From Aphelocoma coerulescens (taxonomy: Eukaryota > Chordata > Aves > Passeriformes > Corvidae), in NCBI RefSeq assembly GCF_041296385.1, contig NC_091020.1, forward strand, positions 24,960,501-25,024,500: a stretch of 64,000 bases of DNA, read 5' to 3'. The notes beneath the pieces are model-generated. The model searched no databases and was not told where the DNA came from. It saw nothing but the letters and a program-made list of their open reading frames with translations. A program made the position numbers and the translations under genes. Shown here piece after piece: positions 1 to 14,900 of the stretch. The first letter of the stretch is position 1; each line of letters begins with the position of its first letter.

Positions 1-3000
1 TCAACCAGATTCCCCTGGAAGCAGCAAGCAGGGAGTAAATCTTCCACAAGACATCCCAAATCCTGTCTGACACAGCCACTGTGGCTGCCCTCATTTGAGG
101 GAAGGGACAAAGTCAGACAAAATGATGGCAGGAGCTCTACCAGACAAGAAAGCCACAGGCTTGGGTGCCAGAGAGACACCACTAGGCTCCCACAGTCTCT
201 CCTCTCTGTTAACCATCCAAATTGCTCCTGAGGGTAAGAGAAGGAGGCCAGTTGGAGAACAGACTGGTAGTTCTAGTGGAGAATAACCATCAGCCCTGAG
301 ACACAGCTGACCACAGGGCGAAACCACAGCCCCATCAGCATTCTCCAGGAGTGTCTCAGCAAGCCCAGGACCGCCCTGGATGGGATAGGCAAGAGTGCAA
401 CGTGGGCTGCAGGGCTGTGTCCCACACTGTGCTCCAGAGGACGTGATTTCTGCTTCCCCAGCTGCCTGTGAGGCTTCTCCACCAGCAACACAAAGACAGC
501 CAAAAAGTTCCTCAAGGCTTGTGAACAAGGAGCATACTTCACTTGATGGCAAGATTTTTCCTGTTCTTCATGGTCACAAAAAATCCCTTTTCTGAACACT
601 GTGATGAGTGATTAGCTTTGGTCCCATGGATAAATGTCATCTCCTCAGGAGAGGAAATCTTCCTAGAAAGTGTAGGGCAGAGACTCTGGAGATCACAAAA
701 GCAATCCCTTGGAGACTCAGCTTGCCAAGGCACTGAAGGAGATGGTACACTACAAGAAAGGACCATAATTTCAGATATTTCAATGGGGTTTAAGCCTACA
801 CTTAACTCTCTTACTGATTTGCAGCCTGTGACTGTCAAGGTCTTCCTCTGTCACTTTGTCCAAAAAAGTGACAAATTACGGTGCCTGGACTTCTACAACT
901 GCTGATTTGAGGGCTCTGTGAAAATCCTGACTTGCATAGTATCATCCTTCTACTATAATTCAGGGCTTTCCCAAAAACAGTCCATGCAATTGGTCTACAA
1001 CCCTGACCAACAATGCTCTTCCAGCCTTGCAGAGATGAGCAGGAACCCTCCAGTCCAACATCTCCACAACTCCAGCACACATGAATTGCTCCAATACCCT
1101 CATTTCACACATCAGTTACAACCTGCCAACTTTCAGCTGGAGATGACTGAATCCTCTCCATATTGGCTCACTTCTTGCCACAGCTGCAGCAGCCTACACA
1201 CATTTCCAACCCCTGTTAAACCACACTAGCTGTGGATGCCATACTGCCAGTAGTGCAGCCCAGGGAGGGATCTGAAGCAGCCCCTTCATGGTGGCAAGAA
1301 AGCCAAGCCATGACTGCAGTCTCTCAGCAGCCAGGACTCTGTGGAGAAGCTGCCACATGGCTTTGGTCTGTCAAGTGCACTCTGCCTCTTAGCTTGAAAC
1401 CATGAAGCCACAGCCAGCAAGCATGTCACCAGCTCCCCAAGTCGGCAAATCACTGTCACAGTGAGAAATCACAGAAAACAGAAAAATGTCACACTTCTAG
1501 CTGATTAGCCCCACTGCAGTCCTATGGATTTAAGGAGCAGGGCAGGCAAAACAGGCTGAAGTTTTTTTCAGGAGTTCAGAGAAATCCCGTCTATGGGAAA
1601 GGGGTACCAATCCCCATCTGCAGATCTGGCCACTCAAACAGGTCCACCAGCACACATGGAAATGCCTGAGAGGCTGACCGGAGACCCAGCTGCCTTCTCA
1701 CTGACATGGGAGCCCTCCTTAGCTCAAAAACTAACTCCAAAATACCACTGAATTACAAACCTCCTTGGCAGGGTAAATTATTGAAGCGTGATTTAAAAGT
1801 GAGCTCCGAAGTGAGGGAGCTCAGCCAACCCCTGCATCTGGCCACAATATTAAGAGTCAATCCCCCAGTTAACAACCTCAGACTCCATCGAGGTGTGACA
1901 TTAAAAAACAATCCAAATAATATCCCAGCCATGTCACTTCATTCTTTTTTCCCTTGAAAGGACACCTGGCATGCAAACCTTGGGTTTTCCCCCATCCCAG
2001 AAAAACCAACAGCCACATTTTCCAAAGGTCTCTTTTCCCTACCCAGGGAGTGGAAGGGATGCAGTCAGTTAATGCAGGGCTCCTAACGTTTTTCCAGCAA
2101 GTTGGTTGGACTCCCATTCCCTTCTCCCATGGAGAAACACAGCTGTTATAATCAGCCTGTAGCTGGGAAGGGGATGGAAATACTGTTCCTGTCACTGCCA
2201 CATAAAAATCAGCAGCTGACAGTGACAGACTGCAGTGAACCTACAACCCCCTTTAAGAAGGTAAGGCATCCCATCTCACAAAGAAAAACCCTCCAGAAAT
2301 AAGTGTCTCAGACTGGACATACCTATCTATAGAAACAGTCTGTAGATCTGTTCCTAAAACTAACTCAAGCAAAGCTGCCTCCACGTCCAGGCTCCTGCAT
2401 GTACCTTTGTGACCCCTTTAGAAAAGCAATTTCAGGACTGCTCTGGTGAAACAAACACTGATTTCAGTTGCACACTGTGAGGGATGCAGCTCTTGCGCTC
2501 CCAGCAACTGTTCTGTCCTAGCAGGTAACAAACACAGTAACACTGGAAAATATTTGTGCAGCCTCTCCTGCTTTTAGGTTGACACGAGCTGAAATTCTCT
2601 TCCAACCTCATGTTCCTGTGATTTTTTTCAGTTGCCAAGAAACCATCTTTTCACCAGAAGGAACCATGGAAATGGGCTTGGATACCTACCACAGCTCCAG
2701 CAACCTGACCAAACTTGTCACAGCAAAACCAGGTAGGACTCAGAACACGACAAACAGCATAAAGACTTCAGCTCCTACCCTTGAGTGAGCACAGGTCCAA
2801 AGGCCACTGATGCCAGTGGGATTGATGTGAGAACATGGCCTTAAAAAGAACCACAGTGTTTCCAGAGGAAAACTGAATGGAGGCTACCCGACTGAAATGG
2901 AGCCTTGTTTGGAAGCTCCAATCCAAGAACCAACTCAACCTTGTCACTGGCTCAAATCTGGAGTTGGGGGAAATGGGAGAGGCTTTTCTAACAAAAGAAG

Positions 3001-4655
3001 AAGAACTCTTCGAGAAAGTCTTGTGCTTCGGCCTTACAGACCCATGAAACAAGGAGGTGAATGCAGAGGGAATTCACAAGCTCGAGAATGCCAGCACATG
3101 CACACACAGCTGGGACAGGTAAACTTGACACTGCCAGACACAAGACAGAAGAAAAAATTTTTTGGAGGAAAGGTTTTTTTCCAGGAAAAATGAGCAACGT
3201 GGCTATAAAATAATGCATTTTCATACCAAGTTTATTTCAAGCCTTGTGCTACAGACGGTGCTGGCCTACTGACTGCCAAGCTGGCTACTGTGTTTCTCTT
3301 CACTCTGTGATACTTATTTGATTGGCAAGATACCATTCCAGAGCTATAAAACCCTCCTGGAACGTTCTTCCAATAAACTAAATTCCTTTTCTTAGTAATC
3401 ATTTTATTTGACTAATTATTAGCAACACTTGGAACAAAACAGACACTGCAGGCAGAATCCAAGAGGGTTTAGTCCCTGCCTCGCAGCTGTTTATGCACTG
3501 CCTGAGAAGGACCAGGACTGAGGTCTCCATCTCAGTTCCTCATCCTGGACAGCAGAACAAGCAGAAATCTATGGGGAGCATGCTGGGGAGGTGCCTGCTC
3601 TAGGGAATGATGTATTCCCAAGGTCAGTAACATCTGACTCAACTTTATGTCCTACCTTGGCCTAGGAAATGCCAAGATGCTCTCTAGGGTACTTGCCTTC
3701 AAGGATAGTCCTGTCTATCCACGTCAGCACAGGTAAGTTTGCTCTTACAGGGTGCAATGTCCCTCAGCAATGAAGGAATTGCCCTTTGGCAGGAATGGGG
3801 CAGAGCAGTAGCTGTATTTTCCCTACACAAAGCAAACGAAAAGTATATTCCTTCCATTTCTCTATCAGCAACTGAAGATAAGTCTGGATGCAGTACCTGG
3901 AGATTAGATAGGGGAGCAGCATGGTAAGGGAAGGTCTCGTTAAACCCAGATGAAATCTATTCTAGGGGCAGTGTAGAGCAGAGATTAAAATTCAGGAGTT
4001 GGAAGGCAGTTTTTCACAGAAATGAAGAGGGAACAGCTTTGTGAAGCAAGAATCAAGGGCACATTTATATTTAAATTCACAACTAACACAGGGGGCACGT
4101 TGCTGAAATGCAGCAGTGCAGTGCACCCCATGCAACCAAAGCTGCCCCTCCCAGCAGCAGAATAAACTCAGTGGAGTCTCTCTGTGGCACACTCAAACCC
4201 TATGGGATATTCCTATGGGACATAAAAAGCCCGCTGACTCGCTGGCATGGGGGCAACAGCAGCTCAGTCACGCACAGGGATTTTCTCTTGGAACACTTCT
4301 CGTCTCACTCCATGTGCAGGCCCACAGACACACAGAGAGTCCCCAGCCCAGCGGGGATGGGATATCCCAGTACCAAATGCTTCAGAAAGTTCAAACTCCA
4401 GGCACGTCTGGTGGGGAGAGAGCACAGGCTTCAGCATCATGGGGAAGGAGGGCCTCCCAGGCCCCAGCCCACCTCCAGCTCCATCTCCTCTCCCATGGTG
4501 CCTGAGGCAGTATTTCCACTGAAGTCCTGTGTTTCCATAGACCCATGTTTGAGGCCCAGAGCAAAGGCAATCCTGGGATGAACCTGCCCTGCACAATGTG
4601 CAGAGGGCAACATAGTTGTCCCCAGAACAAGGAACGTGAGCTTTAAAATAATCTT

Positions 4656-4679
4656 GGGGGGGGCAGGCAGGGGGAAAGG
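4656..4679 (+). repeat. G-run cluster, possible G-quadruplex
   Basis: A run of eight G is followed by CA, GG, CA, five G, AAA and GG. Runs this close together can in principle fold as a G-quadruplex, although two of the tracts are only GG. It is on the non-template strand relative to nothing annotated nearby; it lies in SH3PXD2A intron 1, where the transcript would carry the complementary C-rich strand. Confidence 0.4.
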
Positions 4680-7600
4680 ACAATATCCTGAAGCATAAAA
4701 CCACGTTAAGCACATTCGTTTTGCAGTTGCTCAAATATAAAGCCAAGCCCTGGAGCTCTGCCAGCCAGTCAGTATTTTTATGACTGTATCAAAGCACATG
4801 ATAAAAACAAAAAGCTTAAGGGTCAAACTCAGTGCCAGGATTAGTAGCCAGCTGAAGTGAATAGCATGATACCAGGTTTGAACAGGATCCTCTGATCACA
4901 GGCATTTAAGGCTGTTTTCCTACACAGACAGCAGTCATGCCTGAAACCTGTGTGCCAAATTCCTCTCCTTCAGCCCGTTCAGGTGGGGAGGGCTTTCTGC
5001 AAAATCTCTAAACTATCCCCACCAACAAGCACCAGCAGAGCCTGCAGCTGTCTCGAGTCACGTACATCACCCAGCCAAGCACACTGTCCAGGCCCTTCCC
5101 TTGTTGCTATTTCAGTCCTCTAATGCAGACACTGCCCTGTCAGGACTGCCCCCCACAGCAGTGGAGTATTTCCAAATATCCTTGCATTAGGCACTAATGG
5201 TATGACATGCTCACAGGTGAAGCCTGGAAGCATCAGGAGAAGAACAGGGTTCCCTTCTGAGTAGACCTCAAGTTCTTACGAGGAGGACTAGATATTTTTA
5301 GTTTATTCAGAATAAGCAATCAGCCAACTTGTGCTGACGGATTTAAGAGAACAAGCTGCATCAGAGATTCTGAAAGACCAAGGGGTCCTTTCATGCTACA
5401 TCAGAAACTGTATGTTGGGAAAGGGAATTCATGGCAGAGCAGGAGATCTCAGCTCACAGAAAGTGTCTCCATGGCTGCCAGCAGCTGAGACCGAACGAGC
5501 CACTTGGGAGCCCTGCTGGGACTGTGGCTGGTTTCCCAAAAGCCATGGTCACTCCAGAGTTACAAGATGGTTATACACCTGCTGTGCTACTTGCTGGCAC
5601 TGCTCAGCTCAGAGAACAAAGGGTTTGCAGCAGCTCTGAGCTGAAATGCCTGGAACTCAAACCCATCAGAGACACCTTCTCACCCTGTGGCTATCAGTAC
5701 TCTGTGCCTCCCTGACCTTTGTCCTGATAAGGCAGGAGGCAGCAGCGACAGGCATGAGGAGAGGGATGGGGCACGGGGGTGGTGGCATGTCCCCTGCTGC
5801 CTGGCAGGAGCTGAACGGAGCCAGCAGGACATGGTGCCACATCCTCCCACTGCAGCCTCCTTCTGCATGGCCACGAAGCCAGGGCATCCAACAGAGACCT
5901 TAACTTCCAGCTAAATTTCTCATTTATCCAAGGAGACAGGAGGCTTCCCTATGGAATCATCTCCAAGAGTGAATTTTAATGTAATAGATCAGAGAGAAGC
6001 TTAAAGCTCGGGTTGTTTGCTTTAAACACTGGTTGGCTTGGTTATTTTCTCCATTGGTTAAGCTCACTTTTATGTTACACATAGAGATAATTTCTTCTTT
6101 TCTAGGGAAAAACGGGGAGTGATTTCCTTTCAAAAAAGCTTTTTAACTAAATAAAATTACTCATTTATGGCATTCAGCATTTTTCAACAGTGCTTTTAGT
6201 TTCTGCACAAGATGTAGTATTTTATTCCAGAGGATGAAAATTCAAATAAAAACCTTTTCCCACCTTTCTTTCAGCAGGAAAAACATCCTTTTTTATTGAG
6301 CATTAACTGCAATGACAGTTCTCAAGTTTGTGTTATTTCACTAAAACAAGTTTAAAACACACAATTCTAGCCAGTTACTTCAATTGCAGACAGAAGCTCT
6401 CTTGCAACAGGAATTAAGGACAATTTGGGGACTGCATATGCACAGTGGAGGTTTTTGATAAGTACATGTCACTGTGACCAATTTGCACACAATGACAAAA
6501 TTACAGCTGGAGGAAAGCACTGAGGGAGGAAACGACTGTGAACAGAAAGAGAAGAGTCTGGTCTCCCTTGTTCAAGCTGTTTACTGTTTACCACCCATCA
6601 CTTCTGTCCCTAAGTTCTAATTTTATTTCACACAAGCTGACAAAAAGCTCTCATCCTACGAAGTGCTGAGCATGCTCTACTCCCACACACCTCCCTCCAT
6701 CATCATGACTGGGTGGATTTAGGGCTGCAACTCAGCCCCAAAAACACAGCAAGATGGCACCAAACATCACTTCTAGACTGCCCCAGGCAAGCTGTAATTG
6801 TGATTAAAGAATTTCTAGCTCCCCCAAGCAGTCTCAGCTCCCACTCAAATTTTTCTTTTGATCTATCTGCTCCCTTCACCAGATTTTTAAAGAGTTAACG
6901 GTGTTGTCTTCCCTCCTTCCTGACAGTCTGACCTGCGGGGCTTGGCTGGGGCCAGACTCAAAGAACATCATACAATAATATGCCTCTTCTGATGCAGTGT
7001 GTCTCTGTGAGAGATGATGTGGTTGTATCACGCCTTTGCATAAAAGCAGAGAGCAATTCCAGGGAAGAAAATGCAAAGAGGAACTTTTTTCCAGGAATAA
7101 ATCAACAACTTGTCACAAACAGCATATGCAATAATTTCCTTGTTTACAGCTACAACTTGTCTGATGAAGCAATTAAAAAAAAAAACAACCCAAAAGATTT
7201 GTTTGACCTTCTCCCTTATCTGAACTTGGTATCCAGCAAGAAGAGCACTGGTCTGACCACGCTCCAAAAAGGAGGTGTAGCCTTACCCCAGAATGTACTT
7301 TAAATGTGTTTCATCTCTGCTTTCATCTCAAAGGCTGCTGTAACACATGACTCCAGAACCCTGGTGTCACTGCTGTCACATCCCCACTCAAGGACAGCTG
7401 GGCAGGGAAGAGAACTAAACTTGCAAGTGCTGTCTCTCCTTATGACTGCACACACCACTTGTACCACCCTATGGAGGCACGTGCCGTTTGCTAAGCTGAA
7501 AACACTGACAGAGACGGAAAAACGCCCCTATATCCCCCAAAACTGGAGTAGGGAAAAGACAAGGAAACGACAATAGCTTGCACCAAACTAGAAAACACCA

Positions 7601-8855
7601 GTGGCCACCATGGCCTTCATTAAGGTAATTCTGAAACTCTGATTTTTAAAAGATAGGAAATAAAAGGGGGAGAAAAAACTCACACAATGCTTGATTTGCC
7701 AACAGCAGTCTGCAGCAAGGGTGAGGACAGAAGCCATGTCTCCTGATACTTGAGTTGCTGTGAGAGATGTTTTACCACAGTTTTTTCCCCTGAGAAACTG
7801 CTCTCACTGAATCTGCAGTTCAAATATCCCTCACTTCAAGGGTCTGAAATATCAAAGCAGATGAGCCCTTCTATGCAACCCCATCCTCAGGTTGTTCTCC
7901 TTGCTGCCTGGAGGAGATGCTGCTCCTACCTTAAAGGGGGACATTAACAAACCAAAGACATTGGTTTTGAGCCAGTTTCATGTGTCCATAGCAGACCGAA
8001 CTCTGGAAAAACTGACATATTTTGGGTTGCCAGCCCAACTGCAGGCTTTGAACACAGAGTTCTGGTTCTGTGGACCAGTTTGTGGATCCTGGAGAAGAAG
8101 GACTGTAATATCTTAATGACATGGCATGGAAACAGGCAGTCCTGATACTCAGTGACAGCCAGCCAGATCCAAGCTGGCCTTGAAGGGGGCAGGGCAGATA
8201 CTGCAGTGTAAACCCCAACATCCTGGATGAGAAATTAAGTAAATACCCTCAGCTCCGTGCTGTCCCAGCTACACAAACCAAGGGCTACAGGCAGCTCCAG
8301 CTGCACCAAGTCCTGTGATGGCACAGACCCGCTTTCTTTATAAGAAAAAAAGTAGGGAGAAAAAAAAAGTAAAAAAATATTGAAAGCAGACTGTTTTTTC
8401 TCATGTTTACTATGATGATTTTAGCATTCACAAAGAGAGATGTGAGAGTCCAAGAAGCTGCTTAAGGTCACCCCATGAATATGCTGAGGCAGACGCCTCC
8501 AAACTTGTGGGATGCACTGAATTACTGTCCATGCAGGACTTGCACTTACTTTCTTTTCTTGCCTCTTGGACCACAGTCATGGAGTTTGTAGCAGGTGCAA
8601 TGCAGAAGAGGGCAAGCTATGCAGAAGTGGCTCCCAGGCAGACACCTTTGCACTGCAGCTAAACTGAGAACCACCTCAGAGTGGGTCAGCATCTCTGACG
8701 GCTCAGCTCTCCTAACCAGGGAGTGTGTGGGGACTGCCAGGTAAGATCTGCAATCACACTTTTGGGACCAGGCATCTCTCACAGAGACTCAGACCATCCA
8801 GTGGGACAAACCTGCATGTACACCTCAGCCATGTCATATGTCACAGATCAACTTG

Positions 8856-8900
8856 TCCCATCCTCCCATCTAAAACAGAGGAGAAAAAGGTACTGACCCT
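8856..8900 (+). repeat. Possible MIR-family SINE remnant (weak)
   Basis: The stretch around CATCTAAAACAGAGGAG and AAAAAGGTACTGACC resembles the part of the MIR consensus that reads CATCTGTAAAATGGGGA then TAATAGTACCTACC. The match is gapped and diverged and I judged it by eye, so it may be chance. If real it is in plus orientation, antisense to SH3PXD2A. Confidence 0.25.
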
Positions 8901-11900
8901 TGGAATTGCTCTGATGACTGAAGAGCTAGGTTATAGCACAGTCCTGAAGCTGACTCTTGCTTCTTGCTAAGTCTTATTCTGACTGTAAAATTAAACAGCT
9001 CATTTTAAAAGCAGTAAAATGACTCCCACTTCAGAACACAGCTCTCAGGGGGCAAAAAGAAAGTGTGCAATTTCAGCAGGGCAATGCATGAGATGGTCTG
9101 TTAATTACCAAAGGAAAGGCAGCTGGTTCAGTTCCTGCTATCTTAATCATTTTCCTCTCTTTGATGTCTTGATCACATCTTTTGAACAACATGCTTGAAG
9201 CATAACACTGCAGAGAACACTTATTTTCATAATGAAAGGGAAATATTTTGCTCCATGCATAATATTTAGTTATCCTGATAGGCTGCACTGATAGGGCTTT
9301 ATATGTTGTGTTTTCAAACCAATGCTGAATTTAAAAGGCCTGCAGGGCAGTGCAAGGCTTCTGTCTAAATGATAACTATGTAATCAGTGTACGTGTCCAG
9401 CATCCTTTAGAGTGATATCAAATGGTTTCCAATAAGAAAGATGCAAGCACCCAAAACTTTCTTGTCCTAAAGGCATGAAAACAAAGTTTACTTGTTTCTC
9501 ATTTTAGTTTTCAAAGTTAAAATTTCTAGGCCATATGAAAATGACATTAATCCTTTGCACAGCGTAACAGCATATCCACTGTTGCACAGAATAGACAATC
9601 AAAAACTCTCTCCCACAGACATCAGAGACGGCCAAAAATCTGGAGCAAGCACACAGTTTTGAAAGCTGCCAAGAACAGGATGGAGTTTTGTGAGAGTTTC
9701 AGTGATCTATAGAAAATATATTTGCACGTTCCTTCACACGGCGCTCCAGTAACAGGGAAAGCTGGAGGATGACCCAGCTACACGTACATGGCACCGAATT
9801 CCTCGAGAGGCAGCTGGCCATGAGCACTGGGGCAGCAGCTTTCTACAGCTGCCTGCAGTTAGAAGGTCTTTCCTTAATAAATGGGCCCCATTCAGTGTGG
9901 GCTGTGATTCAACCTAGCCTAACTGTAAATCCGAATCTGAAGTCAATAAGGATATCCCCATCAGGCTGCACACCAGAGTAAGAGGTAGTAAAGCACGCAG
10001 GAGAACTCACTAAAAAGATGTCCAGAGACAGGAAAAATGTCTCCAAAATGCTTGTGACGTGGGCAGAAAGTTCAGGGTTATGGCAAAAACTCAGCCTTTG
10101 CTCTAATTCTCCATGTACAATCTGAGTCTTGATATTACAGGTTACACTGAATCTATCAAAACAAAACCTAGCTGCGGAGGAGTGACTTCTTGACGCAGAC
10201 TTTACTTTAAGCACAACACCCATTTCCTCACTCTTTTCACTTGAAACCAGATGCTTTTATATTTGTGTGTGTGACATTTACACTTAACAATGCAGACTCT
10301 GGTCAAATTTGCTGAAACAGTGAGTAAAGCTATGATTAAACTACTTCCTGTATGCAGAGGCACTTTGAACATCGTGTGTGTCACGGAGACTGGCGAGTCA
10401 GAGGCACAACCTCTGCCCAGCTGAGGGGGTCAGATGTGCTTCGAGCTGCAGCTGGACAGATGTGGGAGGCAGCTGGTCACTGCTCACCATGGCCCAATGC
10501 TGCCCCTTCCCTCCTGTGGTTACCACCACCATGCATCTGCCAGAAGGACCAGGTGTGCCGCCCCTTGAAAGTACAGAAGAGGAAAACCCTACAGGAAATG
10601 GGCTCTAGTTAATCCCCACTGGTTTGGGAGGAGGGAGGATCTGCGGGAGGATGTGACCTGTGTTTGGGAGTAGCTGGAAGAGATGACACTTTACCCCAGC
10701 ACAGGATAGCATCCCTGACCACAGCTCCTGGCTTCCACCAACCGACATCAGAGCTTCTCTTCCAAAAAAGGGAATAATTTGGGACTCTTTTGGCTCCACA
10801 AATTGGCTAACCACAGTCTCAGGGAAGCACCAAGACAAAGAGGATGCAGGGAAGAGGAGCAGGGCTGCCCCTGGCTCAGCAGCACTGTCACCCTACACAG
10901 CAGAAGCCTGACTGGCTCTGGGACCCAGGCCCATCTGGTCCTGTGGTGGGAGCTGCATGGGGCGTTAGAAAAGGGGATGTACACCACGCCCCCAGATATG
11001 CAGTAACAACCTGAAGTCACTCATACCACCAGCACATGGAAAGAACAGGGACACAAACACCTTCCCAAACACCTCCACTCTCAAGAAATGCAAGCTTAAT
11101 TGAAGTTGAACTAGAACAACAAAATTAAAGGGTTCAAGTGCATCAGGAGCATTTTGGCTGGAGTCAGGATCCATGGGACAATGCTCCCCAGGTTAGAGAA
11201 TGTCTGAATCAAGTCAGGGAGGAGTGGAATGAAGGAAACAGCTTACAATGCCCACAAAACTTCAGCAGAGGCTCTTCTCTGCCATTGCTTTAGTGGCACA
11301 GTGCAAGTGGCCTTTGCTGGGTGTGTTACTGCCCTGCAGAGGGGCAAGGCTGTTGTGGCTTTGTGGCTTAGACCAAGATCCTCTCCTGCACTCCTTCACC
11401 ACCCACCTGAGCTCTGTTAGCAACCAGCAAGCTCTGGAGAACATGTTTAGAGATGCTAAGACTGCAGTTGTCTCTAGTCCCCTCTCTAGCAGAATTTTTG
11501 ACCCATTTCTGCCCACATTCATTTGACACCTTCTTCCTTGTCCTTGTATTTGCCCCACTGCAGAGCAGCTTCCAAAAGTCACTCACTTTCATATTCAAAA
11601 GAATGTTTCTATCTCACATTAGGGTGCTGCAGAGGCAGACCCAGTCTGAGGGCAGCCCAACAGCCAGCCCAGATTCCTGCCCAAGTGACAGAGGCCTTCC
11701 ATGCTCTACTTGGCCTTTCTCCCGTGAGGTCCAAAGAGTGGAGAAAGGCAGGGATCAGCATTAACACATGCCAGGCAAGTCAGTGGGAGGCAGGGGAAGG
11801 TACTGCCCAGGTGTGAGCCACACATGTCCTGCCCTTAGAGGAATGGTGGGCAGACAAGGCCATGGCCCTTCACTGTCCTCCTTGCTGGGAACAGAAGAGA

Positions 11901-14900
11901 TACACGCCCCTCAGCCACAGTTTCATTCTCTAATTTAGCATGCACAGAGCAGAATTCTACCCAGCCAGTTTCCAAAAATAAAAATAGACTGAATTTTGTT
12001 GCTGGGACAGCCCCCTACATCCACAGAGCCAGTAAGGGACTATTCTCTGTCTCAGTGCTGTCCTCTGACAGCTGAGCCACCCAGGAGCTGGGATGTGCCA
12101 AAGAAGCCCTCATGGCTGCAAGGCCAGCTGAGAGCCCAGGAGAAGCTGAGCCAGTGCATTCTGCAGAAATGTCAGCAACAGTTGCTGCAGCAACTTCAGT
12201 TTCTTGCCCCTACACGTACAACTCTCCCCCAGCACAGGACAGCCCAAGTAATTTCTATCATCAGGGGTTTGTGCTCCCTGGGGAATGCTAAGCATGCAGC
12301 TGAATTCTGATTTAAAAATTCATATTTATTAGGAAATTACATGTTTAGTGGGTTAATGATATATTTCACTAGAGAAGTTTTAGGGCATCCTAAGGAATAT
12401 TACTGTATCTCTAAATAAGACTGAAAGACCCTTAGTGTATTGAAAATTTGGCCTATTTTCAGCAATAGCAATGATAATAGTTTTTATATCCTGTTTCTCC
12501 TCCTGCCAGCATGAAGGAAAACTCTTATAGTCTAAGACAACAGCAACTAACACAGGATAATAAAACCACATATTGTAGAAATACAAAGACGCTCAAAATA
12601 AATCAAATTAGAAGATGTAATTTGAGAGAGGGGAGGCATCTCACGTTGTGATAACAGACTCTCTTGCTGGCAAATCCTTAGCATTCCATGGCCAGAATCA
12701 TCATTAGCATGTTTCTTTACAAAGATCTATTATACCAGGGCAGAAATGAAAAGATTTCCCCACCACAAAAAACAGTGAAGCAGTGGGAGTTGCAAAAGAG
12801 GCCTTTGACTCACCCTTAATTCACCATATAAATAATTTAATATTGGGCAAACATCAAACCACACTGAAGAGATGCAACCAAAAGCTCCCAATCCCTGAAG
12901 CCACTTCAGTTGGCTCACTAAACCACGCAACATTGATCACACACATTGCCAAAGTCCTATGATTTACCTTATTACATGCATTAGTTAATTCTTGGCATCT
13001 TCGCATAAACTTTGACCTGCACTGCAAGACCATTTGACTCAGTTTATCTACAAAGAAAGAAAGTTAGCTCCACCATGTATTTGAGGAGACTGAGTTCGAG
13101 GCAGGGTGAGCACCCCACTATTCATGCACTGTTACTTATTAAATTGCAGTAAATGGCCCATGAGATTTAAATGGAGATCAAAGGGAGACCAAATCCTGCC
13201 CCTGCAATTTTGGCAACAACATCTCTTTGCAAGATCAGTTTTGAGTGTGTGGAGTCAAAATCATTGTTATAGTTCACTGCTCAAGCATGAGGAACATCAA
13301 TTCCTCTGCCCAGCAAACCTCCATGGACACAAGCAGGAATTTAGATGTGGCAGTTACCTGGTGAAAGTCAATTGGTTTTCTTCCTCAGCTGCACACTCCC
13401 AGTAAAAGAGAACTAACCAATTTTTGAAGAATCACATCAGAGAAAAATCTTCAGAGGAAAGAGTTTTGCAATAAATGTTCTTAATTTTAATCCCCTTTCT
13501 ATAATCTTTAAGTATTAGGTTAACAAAAAGTCTAGTAAGTATTTTATAGCAAGAGTAGCACTGCTGAGTGTTAGCCTCTCTTTATCTAAGATGAGTGACA
13601 GCTGTTGGCATCCCCCCCAGCCCAACTCCTCCTGCTAATCCCCATCTGCCAGTGAGGCAATGCGACCTCAGGAAACAGGCCCAGTATCTCGGGCACGTTA
13701 TCATTAACGCTGGCCCACCTTCCTACTTTACAATTTGTTTCTGTGCCTCCACAGACACAACATCTCTGGGGAGGCTGGAGGGGGAGCCAGGCAGCTGCTG
13801 TTTGACCCAGGTGCTTGCAGTTGCACCTGACACAACATGGCTCATTCTACACTCAAGGGTCCCAACTATCCAACTGCCCAGGAGATGCTTTTTTGTCTCC
13901 CTACTGGTCAGCGGGGAGTGCTGACCCCAATTCCTCAGGCCAACAGCTAAAGAGATGAGCTCCTTGATGTGTTCAGCAATCACCTAAAACTGTTAAGGAC
14001 AATCCTTGTTCTTGCCCCAGAACATATTCAGGCAGCCAGAGCAGCAGTGGAAAACCAGAGTCACACCTGATACTGGCCAGGACCAGATGAAGGGATGCTG
14101 GCATGGGCAGCTCAAAAACTTCCAGAAACAGTGCAGTTTCCAATACACTCACCATCTCCTGAGAAAACAGTCTCAGACAGGTCTACAAAGCCCCAGTCAA
14201 ATCCCAAATCCACTCTCTTGGGGCTGCTCTTTCCTAAGATCTGCTCAGTGACAACAGGCAAGTTGTGCCAGGTCTCCCACCTTGCAGGAATAAAAAACCC
14301 CCACTAAGATTCACACTATTTCCATGCAGGACTGCGTGGGTTTCACCAGGGCTGTATGAGTGTTTCACAAGCCTTGGAGAAGCAGTTAGCTGGAAGCACA
14401 AAGCATCACTGCACTCTCACCAGCCCTGGCTCCTCCCCACCACCCGTTTTTAGTCTCTGTCTACATATGAACCCTTTATACAGAAACTTTACAAAGGACC
14501 TGCCACCGAACAATCATCACTATCCCAGCTCAAAGGTCCCCCTCAATGCAGAAAGATGGTTTGTAACCTTCTGGTTTTGCCTTTAGCAAATTACATTCAA
14601 GACTTGCAAGAGCTTCCCTCATGATCCCCCACACAGCTACCTATTAGTGACACTCACAGTAGGCACATGCTCCAAAGTGCTTCTGTAGTTCCACTGATGT
14701 TTGTGGAAAAGTGTAAAGATACCAACTATCATTTTAACAAGTGGTCTCTGCGCATTTTTCATCCACTGAACAGTGAATTTAAGTCCAAGAAAGCCTGTGT
14801 TACTTACACCAGAGCTTCTAAAACAGACCACAAAGCTCAGTGTGAAAACTGCCTTAAAACATAAGGGACCACATTCCCCTCCTGGGTCTCCCAAAGAAAA

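Noticed and set aside
4108..4581. 157-codon plus-strand open frame
   Set aside because: It has no recognisable domain, no flanking splice pattern pointing to a gene, and overlapping frames of similar length on both strands. It is probably chance in a locally GC-richer intron segment.
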